Of a stretch of 64,000 nucleotides of DNA, positions 43,991 to 53,959 are shown one piece after another; the first letter of the stretch is position 1, and each line of letters opens with the position of its first letter. A program made the translations under genes and the position numbers. The notes below the pieces were generated by a model. That model made no database searches. It was not told the origin of the DNA and saw only the letters and a program-made list of their open reading frames with translations. The stretch comes from Antilocapra americana (Eukaryota > Chordata > Mammalia > Artiodactyla > Antilocapridae), in contig ML661885.1 in the NCBI GenBank assembly GCA_007570785.1, positions 36,680,004-36,744,003 on the forward strand, given 5' to 3'.

Positions 43991-44465
43991 AATCTGGTTT
44001 TCCAGACAGCAAATCAGACAAAGGAAAAGAGGACAGCTCTTTTGGGGCATTTCCAGGGCTGCCTGTGTCAGTCAGCTACTCCACATGATGCTGTGTTGTG
44101 TTCCTCTCATGCACCTGGCCATCTGACCTGGGTCTGGGCAGCAGGGTGACTCTGCTTCAGACTGCAGACCTGACCAGGCTTGGCACCAGACTGTAGTTTG
44201 GACATCAGTCTATGTTCGATATGTTCATTCTGTGGCCCAAGGTTGATAGGGTCAGCAACATGAAACATGTTTTTCCCATGGTGGAGGTCAAATGCTCCCA
44301 GAAGGTCAGGTAGAAACATGCAATGCCTCTTAGAGTCTCAACTTTGGCACAAAGCCACTCCTATCCGTATGTCATTGGCAAAAGCAAGTCCTAAGGCCAA
44401 GTTCAAAATCAATAGGATGGGAAAGTATACTCTTCCCATGAAAGCTGAGGGAGAGGAGTAAATAT
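43991..44465 (-). repeat. Old mammalian LTR-type repeat, class uncertain
   Basis: 'ttccagggctgcctgtgtcagtcagc', 'catgcacctggccatctgacctgggtctggg', 'ggtcagcaacatgaaacatg' and 'tgtcattggcaaaagcaagtcctaaggcc' are in the order of an ancient eutherian repeat. Family not resolved. Confidence 0.4.
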
Positions 44466-44489
44466 TTTCTGAATAATAACATAATATAT

Positions 44490-45110
44490 TACACTACCTG
44501 TGCCAGGGGTCCCCAAGACCACCCACTGATTTGGTGATTCACTAAAAGGACTTATAGGTCATTATACTAGGTTACAGTTTATTATGGTGAAAAGATACAA
44601 AACAAATTCAACAGGGGGTGAAATCCAGAGGACCCTGATGCTCATTTCCCAGAGTATCTCCCAGCGGAGTCCCCCAGGACCCACAATTCATCCACACAAA
44701 GTGATGTTGGTCAGGGAAGCTTGACTGAGTTGAGGGGTCCAGCATCAGTCACGTAGGCATACCATGCCTGTGGGACTAACTGCAGACACTGAAGTCCCAG
44801 ACGCCAAGAATGAAATTGTTTGCACAAAATATCTAGATGAGCTGGTACAGTGTGATTGAAAGCCCAGAGCATGCAAAACACTCTTATCAGTCAAAACATT
44901 TCAAGAACTCAATTCCCAGGAAGCAGCCAAGTGCCAGGCATGGAGCAGACCCTTCTTGGGCATGCGCAAGGTTTGAGTGTTCAGTTAACACTTTCCTGCA
45001 TACTCCATAAAGCTTCCTCTGAGAAAGGCTAAAGTGTAATCACACTGGCCACACTTAGTGCAGGGGCATCTTGGCAGAGTCATTTTTACTCCAGGTGAAT
45101 ACACACCAAG
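44490..45110 (-). repeat. Old ERVL/MaLR-like LTR, antisense
   Basis: 'accacccactgatttggtgattcactaaaaggac', 'ggttacagtttattatggtgaaaagatac', 'cagtcacgtaggcatacc' and 'caattcccaggaagcagccaagtgccaggc' make an ordered antisense LTR match, decayed by indels. No retroviral genes are attached. Confidence 0.6.
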
Positions 45111-45242
45111 ATAAGAAACAGGATTGCTGCTCTCAAAAAATTGGGAAAAGATTTTAAGATGCCACATTGACCACTTGAGGTGAGATGAGAAAGTGGAAGT
45201 AAAAGACAGAGTGAGGGAAATACCACTACTTGACCAATGACA

Positions 45243-45438
45243 GCGAGTAATTGTGATTCAGCCAGTAAAGAATCTGCCTGCAATGCGGGAGACCTGGGTT
45301 TGATCCCTGAGTTGGGCAGATCCACTGGAGAAGGGAAAGGCTACCCACTGCAGTATTCTGGCCTGGAGAATTCCATGGACTATCTCATCCATGGGGTCTC
45401 CAAGAGTCGGACACGACTGAGTAACTTTCACTTTCACT
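45243..45438 (+). mobile_element. Bov-tA SINE with 13-bp target-site duplication
   Basis: Bov-tA from 'attcagccagtaaagaatc' to 'gtcggacacgactgagtaac' and 'actttcac'. It is flanked by an exact 13-bp repeat, 'ttgaccaatgaca', at 45230-45242 and 45439-45451. The first head bases are missing or altered. Confidence 0.97.
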
Positions 45439-45451
45439 TTGACCAATGACA

Positions 45452-45755
45452 ATAATAGCAATACTGCGTTTTACCTCAACCAAGATGCCATTAATTATAA
45501 GACATATCATGATTTTAATAGTGCTAAGAAAAAGGGGAAATGCAGCCAATTAAATAAGGATATAAGGCTTTCACTTTACATATTTATCAAAAAATATGAA
45601 ACCCATAAACATATCTCAGTGAATTTTTATAATGTGAGCTCATCCATATAAACAATACTCTAAGAGTTAGAACATTGCCGTGAAAAACGCTTATGGCTGT
45701 TCTCAATCACTACCTCCCTCCAAGGGTAACAATTATCCTAATTTTTAACAACAAT
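45452..45755. other. Unassigned AT-rich sequence
   Basis: Nothing recognised. Confidence 0.3.
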
Positions 45756-46090
45756 GATCATTTTTAGCTAATTTTGAATTTTATATACATGAAAATGTAC
45801 ATTATGTGCTCTTCTGAGTCTGAGTTTGCTCTACATTATTATTAATGACATCCACCCATATTGTTATATACAGTTATACTATAGTTATTACCATTGCTAT
45901 GTAGTATTCTAGGCATGAATATACCACATTATAATTATCCATTGCATTATTAATGAGTATTTGGGCTATTTACAATCTGAGTATGCTTCAGATATTGCTT
46001 CTGTAAGCATTCCTGTTTTTATTTGATAGAAATTTAGATGCATTTCTTTTGGGTTCATGACTAAAAGAAGAATCACAGGGTCAGAGTAGG
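45756..46090 (-). repeat. Ancient L1-type fragment, antisense
   Basis: 'gctatgtagtattctaggcatgaatataccacattataattatcc', 'gggctatttacaatctgagtatg' and 'ttgggttcatgactaaaagaagaatcacaggg' match antisense L1 3'-region wording in diverged form. Confidence 0.65.
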
Positions 46091-46095
46091 TATGT

Positions 46096-46597
46096 AGCGC
46101 ATGCTAAGTTGCTTCAGTCATATCCGAGTCTTTGTGACCCTATGAACTATAGCCCACCAGGCTCCTCTGTCCATGGGATTCTCCCTGGCAAGAATACTGG
46201 CTGTTGCTGCTGCTAAGTCGCCTCAGTCGTGTCCAACTCTGTGTGACCCCATAGATAGCAGCCCACCAGGGTCCTCCATCCCTGGGATTCTCCAGGCAAG
46301 AACACCGGAGTGGGTTGCCATTTCCTTTTCCAATGCATGAAAGTGAAAAGTGAAAGTGAAGTCGCTCAGTTGTGTCTGACTCTTCACGATCCCATGGACT
46401 GCAGCCTACCAGGCTCCTCCATCCATGGGAGTTTCCAGGCAAGAGTACTGGAGTGGGGTGCCATTGCCTTCTTTGAAGAATACTAGAGTGAGTTGCCATT
46501 TCCTCTTCCAGAAGACCTTCCCAAGCCAAGGATTGAACCCATGTCTTCTGCATTGCAGGTGGATTCTTTTACCCCTGAGCCACCAGGGAAGCCCCCC
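46096..46597 (-). mobile_element. Bov-tA SINE split by a Bov-A2 dimer
   Basis: Two halves of one antisense Bov-tA: 46096-46200 ('atgctaagttgcttcagtc' to 'ggcaagaatactgg') and 46476-46597 ('gaatactagagtgagttgcc' to 'gagccaccagggaagcc'). They meet at the target-site duplication of the Bov-A2 inserted between them. Confidence 0.95.
46201..46475 (-). mobile_element. Bov-A2 dimeric SINE nested in Bov-tA
   Basis: Two Bov-A monomers joined by the linker 'gcatgaaagtgaaaagtgaaag' (about 46337-46358). The first is 'ctgctgctaagtcgcctcag', the second 'gtcgctcagttgtgtctgac'. No tRNA-like head. The host duplication 'aagaatact(g/a)g' lies at 46190-46200 and 46476-46486. The frames of 92-137 codons over the cluster are artefacts. 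Confidence 0.96.
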
Positions 46598-46599
46598 AC

Positions 46600-47510
46600 C
46601 ACGCCCCCATGAGCAACGTGCACATCCAATGGATTCAGAGCCTTTGTGAAAGACCCTCACCTTCCCATTGTACTGCAATGTCACCTTGTCATAATCATCA
46701 TTTAGAATTTGTTTTGTGATTGGAGAGCACTTCTGAAATTATTTTGATAGAACTTATTGCACATCATTGTTTTGCATTTAATAGATGCAAGAGAAAACAG
46801 AAACAAAATGGATTAATTAAATATTCCTGAAACTTTCATTCCTTCAAAGTCTGACTCTTAACCTTTCAACTCAGCCACTGATGACTGTTTTTCCACAAAA
46901 TGGGGTCCTCTGTTCCACCAAGAATGCTGGCAATGCGGCAGAAGAATGCTCCATTGTTGTCCCAGGATTTTCTTCATGCTTTTATTTCGATGTGCAAAAG
47001 ATGATGTTAAACAGCTTCAGCCAAAGCCACAGTGATTTTAAGATATGTCCTGATTTCAGAATTGTTCAACTGTGAAAATATGGGTGGCTTAAAATAAAAG
47101 AAATACAGTTTTTGTCTTGGGTTAGGCTACTAGAAGCCTGAAACAGGTATTTAAGTGCATGTTGTTTATGAAGGAAGTGCTTTGTAGGGAGAAAAAAAGA
47201 AATGCCCCATAAGAAAGAGAGAGAAGGAGGAGGAGAATGGGAAAATGGGAAAGGGGAGGAGCTAGGCAAGAATGTGATCTCCAGAGACATTTAGCTTTTG
47301 CTGGTTCCATGCTGGGGAATGAAAGAGGGCAAGGAGGGTGGGGTGGCCTGTATCCTTTTGTAACCCATGTCAGTCACCCACTGGCTGCCAGCAGCACAGA
47401 GCAGGGTGAGTTGCAATCTCCCCATAGATTTCCTCCCTCTTGATAAGAGCAAGTCCTTAAAGATTAATTGTGATCTTTTAGCATCAACAGCTCACTGTAA
47501 CCATAATACT
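46600..47510. other. Unassigned sequence with a purine-rich patch
   Basis: No repeat recognised apart from a GA-rich patch at 47190-47268. No exon. Confidence 0.35.
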
Positions 47511-47611
47511 TAAAATTAATTGAGCATTTACTACATCCATAACAGGTACTCTCCCATTTCAACAAATAGGAAATGAGTTTGGAGAGGCTAGGGGTGATGA
47601 TAAATGCCTAC

Positions 47612-48469
47612 AGTAAAAATATGCAGAATACATCATGAGAAACGCTGGGCTGAAAGAAGCACAAGCTGGAATCAAGATTGCCAGGAGAAATATCAATAAC
47701 CTCAGATATGCAGATGACACCACCCTTATGGCAGAAAGTGAAGAGGAATTAAAAAGCCTCTTGATGAAAGTGAAAGAGGAGAGTGAAAAATTTGGCTTAA
47801 AAGCTCAACATTCAGAAAACTAAGGTCATGGCATCTGGTCCCATCACTTCATGGCAAATGGATGGGGAAACAGTGGAAACAGTGTCAAACTTTGTATTTT
47901 TGGGCTCCAAAATCACTGCAGATTGTGACTGCAGTCATGAAATTAAAAGACGCTTACTCCTTGGAAGGAAGGTTATGATCAACCTAGATAGTATATTGAA
48001 AAGCAGAGACATTACTTTGCCAACAAAGGTCCATCTAGTCAAGGCTATGGTTTTTCCAGTAGTCATGCATGGATGTGAGAACTGGACAGTGAAGAAAGCT
48101 GAGTGCCAAAGAACTGATGCTTTTGAACTATGGTGTTGGAGAAGACTCTTGAGAGTCCCATGGACTGCAAGGAGATCCAACCAGTCCATCCTAAAGGAGA
48201 TCAGTCCTGGGTGTTCGTTGGAAGGATTGATGTTGAAACTGAAACTCCAATACTTTGGCCACCTGATGCGAAGAGTTGACTCATTGGAAAAGACCCTGAT
48301 GCTGGGAAGGATTGGGAGCAGGAAGAGAGGGGGACGACAGAGGATGAGATGGTTGGATGGCATCACCGACTCGATGGACATGGGTTTGATTATGGACAGG
48401 GAGGCCTGGCGTGCTGCGGTTCATGGGGTCACGAAGAGTCAGACACGACTGAGTGACTGAACTGAGCTG
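47612..48469 (+). mobile_element. BovB LINE 3' part, sense, with RT domain remnant
   Basis: A 5'-truncated BovB (RTE clade). It starts just upstream of the catalytic box of the reverse transcriptase, runs through the thumb and C-terminal domain and ends in the short 3' tail 'cagacacgactgagtgac...gagctga'. It has the best preserved wording of the six BovB pieces and interrupts a MIR. An 18-bp in-frame deletion relative to the usual family wording is seen at about 48386 ('gggtttgattatggacagg'). Confidence 0.97.
47635..48460 (+). pseudogene. BovB reverse transcriptase, C-terminal half, one frameshift
   Basis: In the intact element this enzyme copies BovB RNA into DNA at a nicked target (target-primed reverse transcription), and ruminant Bov-tA/Bov-A SINEs share its 3' tail and depend on it. 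The first frame (47635-47820) holds Tyr-Ala-Asp-Asp at residues 25-28 (47707-47718), the palm catalytic box, followed by a Glu-rich helix. An extra A in the run at about 47799-47802 shifts the frame. The remainder continues one frame over as a 210-codon stretch (47828-48460) with 'FLGSKI', 'KSRDITLPTKVHLVKAMVFPVV', 'HGCENW' and 'RRLLRVPWTARRSN', all standard for this clade. The N-terminal endonuclease and fingers are absent, so it is dead. The shift was inferred from frame continuity. Confidence 0.93.
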
Positions 48470-48570
48470 AAAGTGCCAGGGTCACACAGCTAGTCAGTGA
48501 CAGAGTTGAACGTAGGCAGTCTGACTCCAGGGCCCTCGTTCTTAACTTCTATAAGTGTACAACTTCTAAA

Positions 48571-48690
48571 TAGGTCTTCCCTGTTAGCTCAGCTGGTAAA
48601 GACTACACCTGCAATGCAGGAGACCCCAGTTCAATTTCTGAGTTGGGAAGATCTCCTGGAGAAAGTTTAAGCTACCCACTCCAATATTCT
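48571..48690 (+). mobile_element. Bov-tA SINE, 5' part, fused to a second copy
   Basis: 'gtcttccctgttagctcagctgg' through 'agatctcctggagaaag' to 'ccactccaatattcttgg', where the next Bov-tA begins without spacer. The 3' part of this copy is missing. Confidence 0.9.
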
Positions 48691-48905
48691 TGGGTTTCCC
48701 TGGTGGCTCAGTTGTTAAAGAATCAGCCTGCAGTGTGAGAGGTCTTGGTTCAATCCCTGGGTTAGGAAGATCCCCTAGAGGATGGCATGGCAATCCACTC
48801 CAGTATGCTTGCCTGGAGATTCCCAAGGACAGAGGAGCCTGGTGGGCTGCAGTCCATGGGGTTGCAAAGAGTCAGACAAGACTGAGCAACTAAGCACAGC
48901 ACAAC
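48691..48905 (+). mobile_element. Bov-tA SINE, full length, tandem with the preceding one
   Basis: 'tttccctggtggctcagttgt' to 'gtcagacaagactgagcaac' and 'taagcacagcacaac'. The head joins directly to position 48690 of the truncated copy. The 67-codon frame is a SINE shadow. Confidence 0.95.
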
Positions 48906-50054
48906 CCTTCTAAGTAAACTCAGACAGGTGGGTAATCAAGTGCATTATTTACATGATGAAAAGGAGAAGCCTCTTGGGAACTGAAAATGGGCCAAATGAG
49001 CAAGACAGAAAGATTATAGTCAATTTTATAATGCTGCTTATTTTTCCAAAGTCAGTTTTATTTTGTTCTCAATCCTGATTTCTTTAGATTTCCAGACAGA
49101 GTCTCATCTTTGGTGCCAAAGGAGATTGATAAAAAGTAATTAATACTTCACCATGTACCTTTATTTGTAAGCATTTATCTTCACCTTGGGTTTATCCTCC
49201 TGGACACTTAGGAGTTATGCTCCAATGTTTTCCATATGGAAGGAACAGTTAAGGCTTTATCTTGGGATCATGGAAGATCTTTGCAACTCACATAGCTGAT
49301 TTTCTTATTGTGGCAATGATTACTTTGGTTCTTTGTAATTTTGGTTTTCATGAATTCCCTTTGACATTCAAAACCATTTTCTTCCTACATTTCTTCAGCA
49401 GCTTTAAATAGCACTTCATAGGCACAGACAGCAGAAAGCTGAGACTCACCTTTGTATCTATTTGATTGACATGCCCTCAAAAGAAGCACAAAAGTTGGGT
49501 CTTTGCAAAACTGCTTAGTCTCATATTAAAATATTCATCTCATTTTTTGGCCTCAACCATTGCTGATTCACATTTCTTCTTTCCCATCCCTCCCCACCCT
49601 CCATAACCTCATCTCAAAAAAGAAATCAGCATTTTAAAGTGACAAACCTCATATAAACAAAGTCATATAAATCTGTAGCCTAAAATACAAACCAGAGAAC
49701 AAAGAGACTTGTATTAGAATCCCTAGATCATTTCTGGGGTACCCCCAGGCTTCTCCTGCAATTAGCTCAAGATTATCAGGGCAATCCAGGGATTGTACTA
49801 AATCCCAAGGTAACTCTTCTGGTTACACGTGGTAAAGATTCAGGCCCTCATAACTAACTTCATCCTTCATAACTGAACCAAGAGATAAGCAATCTAAAGC
49901 CCACAATGGTTCCCTAATAGCACACATCAGAGGGGGAAAAAATGGTGCTAAATGTTGGCAAAAATGAACACTGGCAGTTGGTGAGAGGCAGAGTTTTATA
50001 AAAGTCAAGACACTGCAAGGACAAAACTGCTCTTCATCTTGAAAATTCTGTTTA
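48906..50054. other. Unassigned sequence, no gene seen
   Basis: No repeat or exon recognised over about 1.15 kb. It is AT-rich with scattered poly-pyrimidine patches. Confidence 0.4.
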
Positions 50055-50250
50055 GGCTTCCCTGATGGCTCAGCTGGTAAAGAATCTGCCTGCAGTGTGG
50101 GAGACCTGGGTTCAATCTCTGGGTTGGAAAGATCCCCTGAAGAAGGGAACAGCTACCCACTCCAGTAGTCTGGCCTGGAGAATTCCATGGACTGTATAGT
50201 CCATGGGGTCACAGAGAGTCGGACACAACTGAGCAACTTTCACTTTCATC
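50055..50250 (+). mobile_element. Bov-tA SINE, full length
   Basis: 'gcttccctgatggctcagctgg', 'gcctgcagtgtgggagacc', 'tctggcctggagaattcc', 'gtcggacacaactgagcaac' with the 'tttcactttcatc' end. Confidence 0.96.
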
Positions 50251-50929
50251 TAGAGAAACATAAGAACTCACATCAGTGTTTCAGTGCCTGCTGTTCAGTG
50301 TCTTTCACCATGCTTAGAAGGAGGCAGGGCTGGGGCAAAAGAGATTGCTTCTCTGCTGGACAGTTCAAGGTAATAATCAAAGGGGATCAAGTTGACCTCC
50401 AGCATCTTCTCACTTCCTCTTTTAAGTAATTCTTTTCTTTATGCAGCCAGTGCCTCTCCCTCTGAGGGTCACCTGGTACTCCTGACCTCATTTTCCCTTC
50501 TTTGTGTGACAATTCAAAGAGATTTGAGCAGAAATTAATATCAGAACCTTTGGAGAGCAGAGGGGCCTTCAGGTTCGTGTTGATGATACTGCAGGGGCAG
50601 TACCAATCACAAGAAAAACTCTACTGATCTAGCAAGTAATGGAGATGAAGATATTTAAGAAGTCTGAAATCCTTATCTCTTATTCATAGTTCCGTGTTTT
50701 TCCAGTTGGCCACTGTTGTGTTTTTCAATCTCGGTGGGAAGGAAGACAGTTGAGGGTCGGATTCCCTAGCTGATAAGTGTAGATACAGAAGAGTAAAAGG
50801 ATTTGTTTCCTGGTGTGAGGAAATGGAAAGGTGTTGAGTTTTTTTCATGAGATTCGAATAAATCTGAGTGCCTTTGTTTTGTAAGCTAATAGACAAATCC
50901 CCTTAATCCTGGAATAAGTGATTCCAATA
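50251..50929. other. Unassigned sequence
   Basis: No recognised repeat or exon. Confidence 0.35.
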
Positions 50930-51110
50930 TTTATAGAACACTTAGCAAAGTGCCTTCTCAAATATTTTCTGATTTGTCTTTCTATTATTCTGTGAAACAG
51001 AATGACCTGTTTATCATTAGTCCCACTTGGTGATTAATTGTCAGGCCAACACTTACATAAGAGTTAGTGGATAAGTCAGAATGTAGCCCAGTCCAATGGC
51101 TACTAGTTTA
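50930..51110 (+). repeat. MIR SINE, diverged
   Basis: 'tttatagaacacttagcaaagtgcc', 'ctattattctgtgaaacagaatgacctg' and 'gttagtggataagtcagaatgtagccc' follow the MIR order loosely. Confidence 0.5.
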
Positions 51111-51779
51111 TGGTCCTGCCAAATCCCTCTGATCAGTACGGTAACACAAGGACTTGATATTTGTGCTACTAGCTGTAATTGTGAAATTTAAGCACACTCT
51201 GAAATCTGTTGACAACATTTACCTCATCTTCTGTTTTTATGAACCTGGTATTAGAGGCTGGTCTGTCGACAAGTCTATTCAACTAATTTCAAGACACATA
51301 AATTTCTCTTTCCTAGAGGCATTGGTTTTCCCTCAGTTGGCTCCCTTGATTCACCTTTCCTTCTGTTGAGATAAAACTCACAGAAGAATTATCTCCTCCA
51401 CCTAGGAAAGGAGTAATATGGGACAGTGAAATGACAAGACAGAGCAAAAGGAAAGCAAGACAGAAAACCTTTTCTTTTACTACCTACAACTCAAAGGAGA
51501 CTGCTTTTATAATAAGGTTACTCTGAATACCTTCTTTAAAGTCCTAGTAAATAACAGTGAGCAATTATTTTAGTGAAAGGGCCATTTTGACTAATTCAAG
51601 AGTGGACATGCAAGAAGGAGTCGAATGTAAGGAAAAAGATGGCTGTTATGGGAAGTATGTTGAATGGCTATCCTTTCTTTCCTGGAAATCCTGACTTAGC
51701 TAATGGCTAGTACAGAAAACAAGCATGCCTCATCAGTAGAATGGGTGCTTCATGAACAGAAAAGATGAACATCCCCACC
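51111..51779. other. Unassigned sequence
   Basis: No recognised repeat. The 71-codon frame at 51154-51369 is hydrophobic at its start but has no family match. Confidence 0.3.
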
Positions 51780-52450
51780 CTCAGAGACAGACAATGAACC
51801 ATAAAGTAATGAATAATTTAATTTTATAGTGTTTTACTACTGTGGAAAAAGAAAAGATAGAGCACGATATGAGGAATCAGGAGTGCTGGTATTTATAAAG
51901 TGATAGGGTAGGTCTCGGTGAGAGAGTGATACTTAACGCAAAGACTTGAAGATGTGAAGGTTAGCCAAGAGAAGCCAGTGCAAAGGTCTGCAGGCAGGAA
52001 TATGCTTGCAGGTTTGGAGAAGAGCGAAGAGGCCAGTGAAGGGCTTCCCTGTGGCTGAGACAGTAAAGAATGTGTCTGCAATGTCGGCGACGTGGGTCCG
52101 ATCCCTGGATTAGGAAGAACCCCTGGAGAAGGAAATGGCAACCCACTCCAGTATTTTTGCCTGGGAGAATTCCATGAACAGAGGAGCCTGGTGGGTTACT
52201 GTCCATGGGGTCTCAAAAGAGTCAGATAGGATTGAGCAACCAACACTTTCACTTTCAAGGAGGCCAGTGTACCTGAAGGAGAGGCAGAGCAGGAGATGAG
52301 ATTCAAGAAGAAATAAAATATGCCTTTGCCAGCCTCAGAAGCCACTGCGAAGACTTGGGCTGTCACTCAGCCAGAGCCGAGCCTCCATGTTTCTGAGGGG
52401 ACAAGAGGCCGGATCCCCCTGGATCATGCTGGTGGCTGTGCTGAGACCAC
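51780..52450 (-). repeat. L2 LINE 3' portion, antisense, split by a SINE
   Basis: 'cagagacagacaatgaacc', 'gagtgatacttaacgcaaagacttgaagatgtgaagg', 'agtgcaaaggtctgcaggcaggaatatgcttg' and, past the SINE, 'gaggccagtgtacctgaaggagaggcagagcaggagatgag' follow antisense L2 order. Confidence 0.75.
52039..52259 (+). mobile_element. Bov-tA SINE in L2 with target-site duplication
   Basis: 'gggcttccctgtggctgagacag' to 'gtcagataggattgagcaacc' and 'actttcactttc'. Exact 10-bp flanks 'gaggccagtg' at 52029-52038 and 52260-52269. Confidence 0.97.
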
Positions 52451-52659
52451 CAGGGGAAAGGGAGAACAAGATGAAATTGGGGAGATTGGTTTGGAGACCA
52501 CTTCAGTTAGTAAATTCTTCATTTCTTCTTCTGTAGTCTAGCTATAGCTAATAGAACAAGCTTTTATTACCCCCTTTCAATAAATTCTTAAAAAATGGTC
52601 TAACATCTGCCTTAGAAAGTGGAGATACTTGGAATCTATTGTTCTCAGCTTTAAGATTT

Positions 52660-53125
52660 CAGATACATTTGAGTCAATTCTAATGAGGTGGATGAAACTG
52701 GAGCCTATTATCCAGAGTGAAGTAAGTCAGAAAGAAAAACACCAATACAGTATATTAATGCATAGATATGGAATTTAGAAAGATAGTAACGATAACTCTA
52801 TATGCAAGACAGCTAAAGAGATACAGATGTAAAGAACAGACTTTTGGACTCTACGGGAGAAGGAGAGGGTGGGATGATTTGAGATAATAGCATTGAAACA
52901 TGTGTATTATCATATGTGAGATAGATGAGCAGTCCAAGTTCAATGCATGAAACTGGGCACTCAAAGCCAGTGCTGGGACGACCCAGAGGGATGGGATGGA
53001 GAGAGAGGTGACAGGTGGGTGGCGGGATGGGGTCACATGTACACACATGATTCAGGTATGACAAAAACCACCACTATATTGTAAAGTAATTAGCCTCCAA
53101 TTAAAATTAATTAATTAATTGTTTT
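52660..53125 (+). mobile_element. L1-BT-type LINE 3' end
   Basis: 'ggagcctattatccagagtgaagtaagtcag' (the end of L1 ORF2 wording), 'tatatgcaagacagctaaagagatac', 'ggagagggtgggatgatttg', 'ggacgacccagagggatgggatgg' and the terminal 'gtaaagtaattagcctccaattaaaattaatt' identify a bovid L1 3' end. 5'-truncated within ORF2. The minus-strand 83-codon frame is a shadow. Confidence 0.95.
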
Positions 53126-53378
53126 TTAAAAAGCCTTCAGGCAAAACCCCAAGACAGGAGGAGTCCTTAACACCCTGGGCCACTCACCGTATGATAGTGG
53201 AAAGAGGTTCTCCTCCAGCCTGTCTCTCCCAAGAAGCATTGCCCCTTATGTGTGCCGGCTTTAGGGACAACCTGGGCATTTCAGAATCAGCAAATATCAC
53301 TCAGCACAGGTCCTAACTATATCTTACTTATTGCCACTTGGATACCAGGCCCTCTGTGGGGGATATTTAAACACATCC

Positions 53379-53932
53379 CCCTCTGGGGGCTCAGCAATAA
53401 AGAATACCTGCAATGCAGAAGACACAGGAGACTTGGGCTAGATTCTGGGTCTCGATTCTGGGTCAGAAACATCCCTGGAGGAGGAAGTGGAAACCCATTC
53501 CAGTATTTCTTTCTTTTTTTTTTTTTTTTTGTCTTTGCTTTTTACTTATTTATTTATTTTTTAATATATTTATTTTCTTTACATTATTGTGTTGATTTTG
53601 CCATACATTGACATGAATCCACCATAGGTATACATGTGTTCCCCTTCCAGAACCCCCCTCCCACCTCCCTCCCAATTCCATCCCCCTGGGTCATCCCAGT
53701 GCACCAGCCCTGAGCACCCTGTATCATGCATCAATCCTGGGCTGGCGATTCATTTCATATATGATAATTTACATGTTTCAGTGCCTTTCTCCCATATCAT
53801 CCCACCCTTGGCCTCTGCCATAGAGTCCAACTCCAGTATTTCTTGCCAGGGAAATCCCATGGACAGAGAAGCCTGGCAGGCTACATCTATAGGGTCACAA
53901 AGAGTTGGACATGACTGAGTGCGCACACACAC
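53379..53932 (+). mobile_element. Bov-tA SINE split by an L1
   Basis: The left part 53379-53511 ('gggggctcagcaataaagaatacc' to 'ccattccagtatttctt') and right part 53832-53932 ('tccagtatttcttgccagg' to 'gttggacatgactgagtgc') are consecutive. The L1 between them carries the shared 13-bp target-site duplication. Confidence 0.95.
53512..53831 (-). mobile_element. L1-BT-type 3' end nested in Bov-tA, with target-site duplication
   Basis: Antisense: T-run (its poly(A) tail) at 53515-53530, then 'ttgtgttgattttgccatacattgac', 'cccagtgcaccagccctgagcacc' and 'gatcattt...ccatatcatcccacccttggcctctgcc'. The exact 13-bp repeat 'tccagtatttctt' at 53499-53511 and 53832-53844 brackets it. A TTTA-rich patch follows the tail (53542-53575). 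Confidence 0.97.
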
Positions 53933-53959
53933 CAAAAAAAGAAAAACAAACTCTAATCT

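Larger units (their letters stand above)
47515..48560 (+). repeat. MIR SINE split by BovB
   Basis: The left arm 47515-47611 ('ttgagcatttactacatcc', 'caaataggaaatgagtttggagaggctag') and right arm 48470-48560 ('gggtcacacagctagtcagtgacagagttgaacg', 'ggcagtctgactccagggccc') are consecutive MIR parts, so BovB landed inside this MIR. Confidence 0.8.

Noticed and set aside
47635..48460. A host gene for a reverse-transcriptase-like protein
   Set aside because: The motifs are those of BovB, and the frame is broken and truncated at the 5' end.
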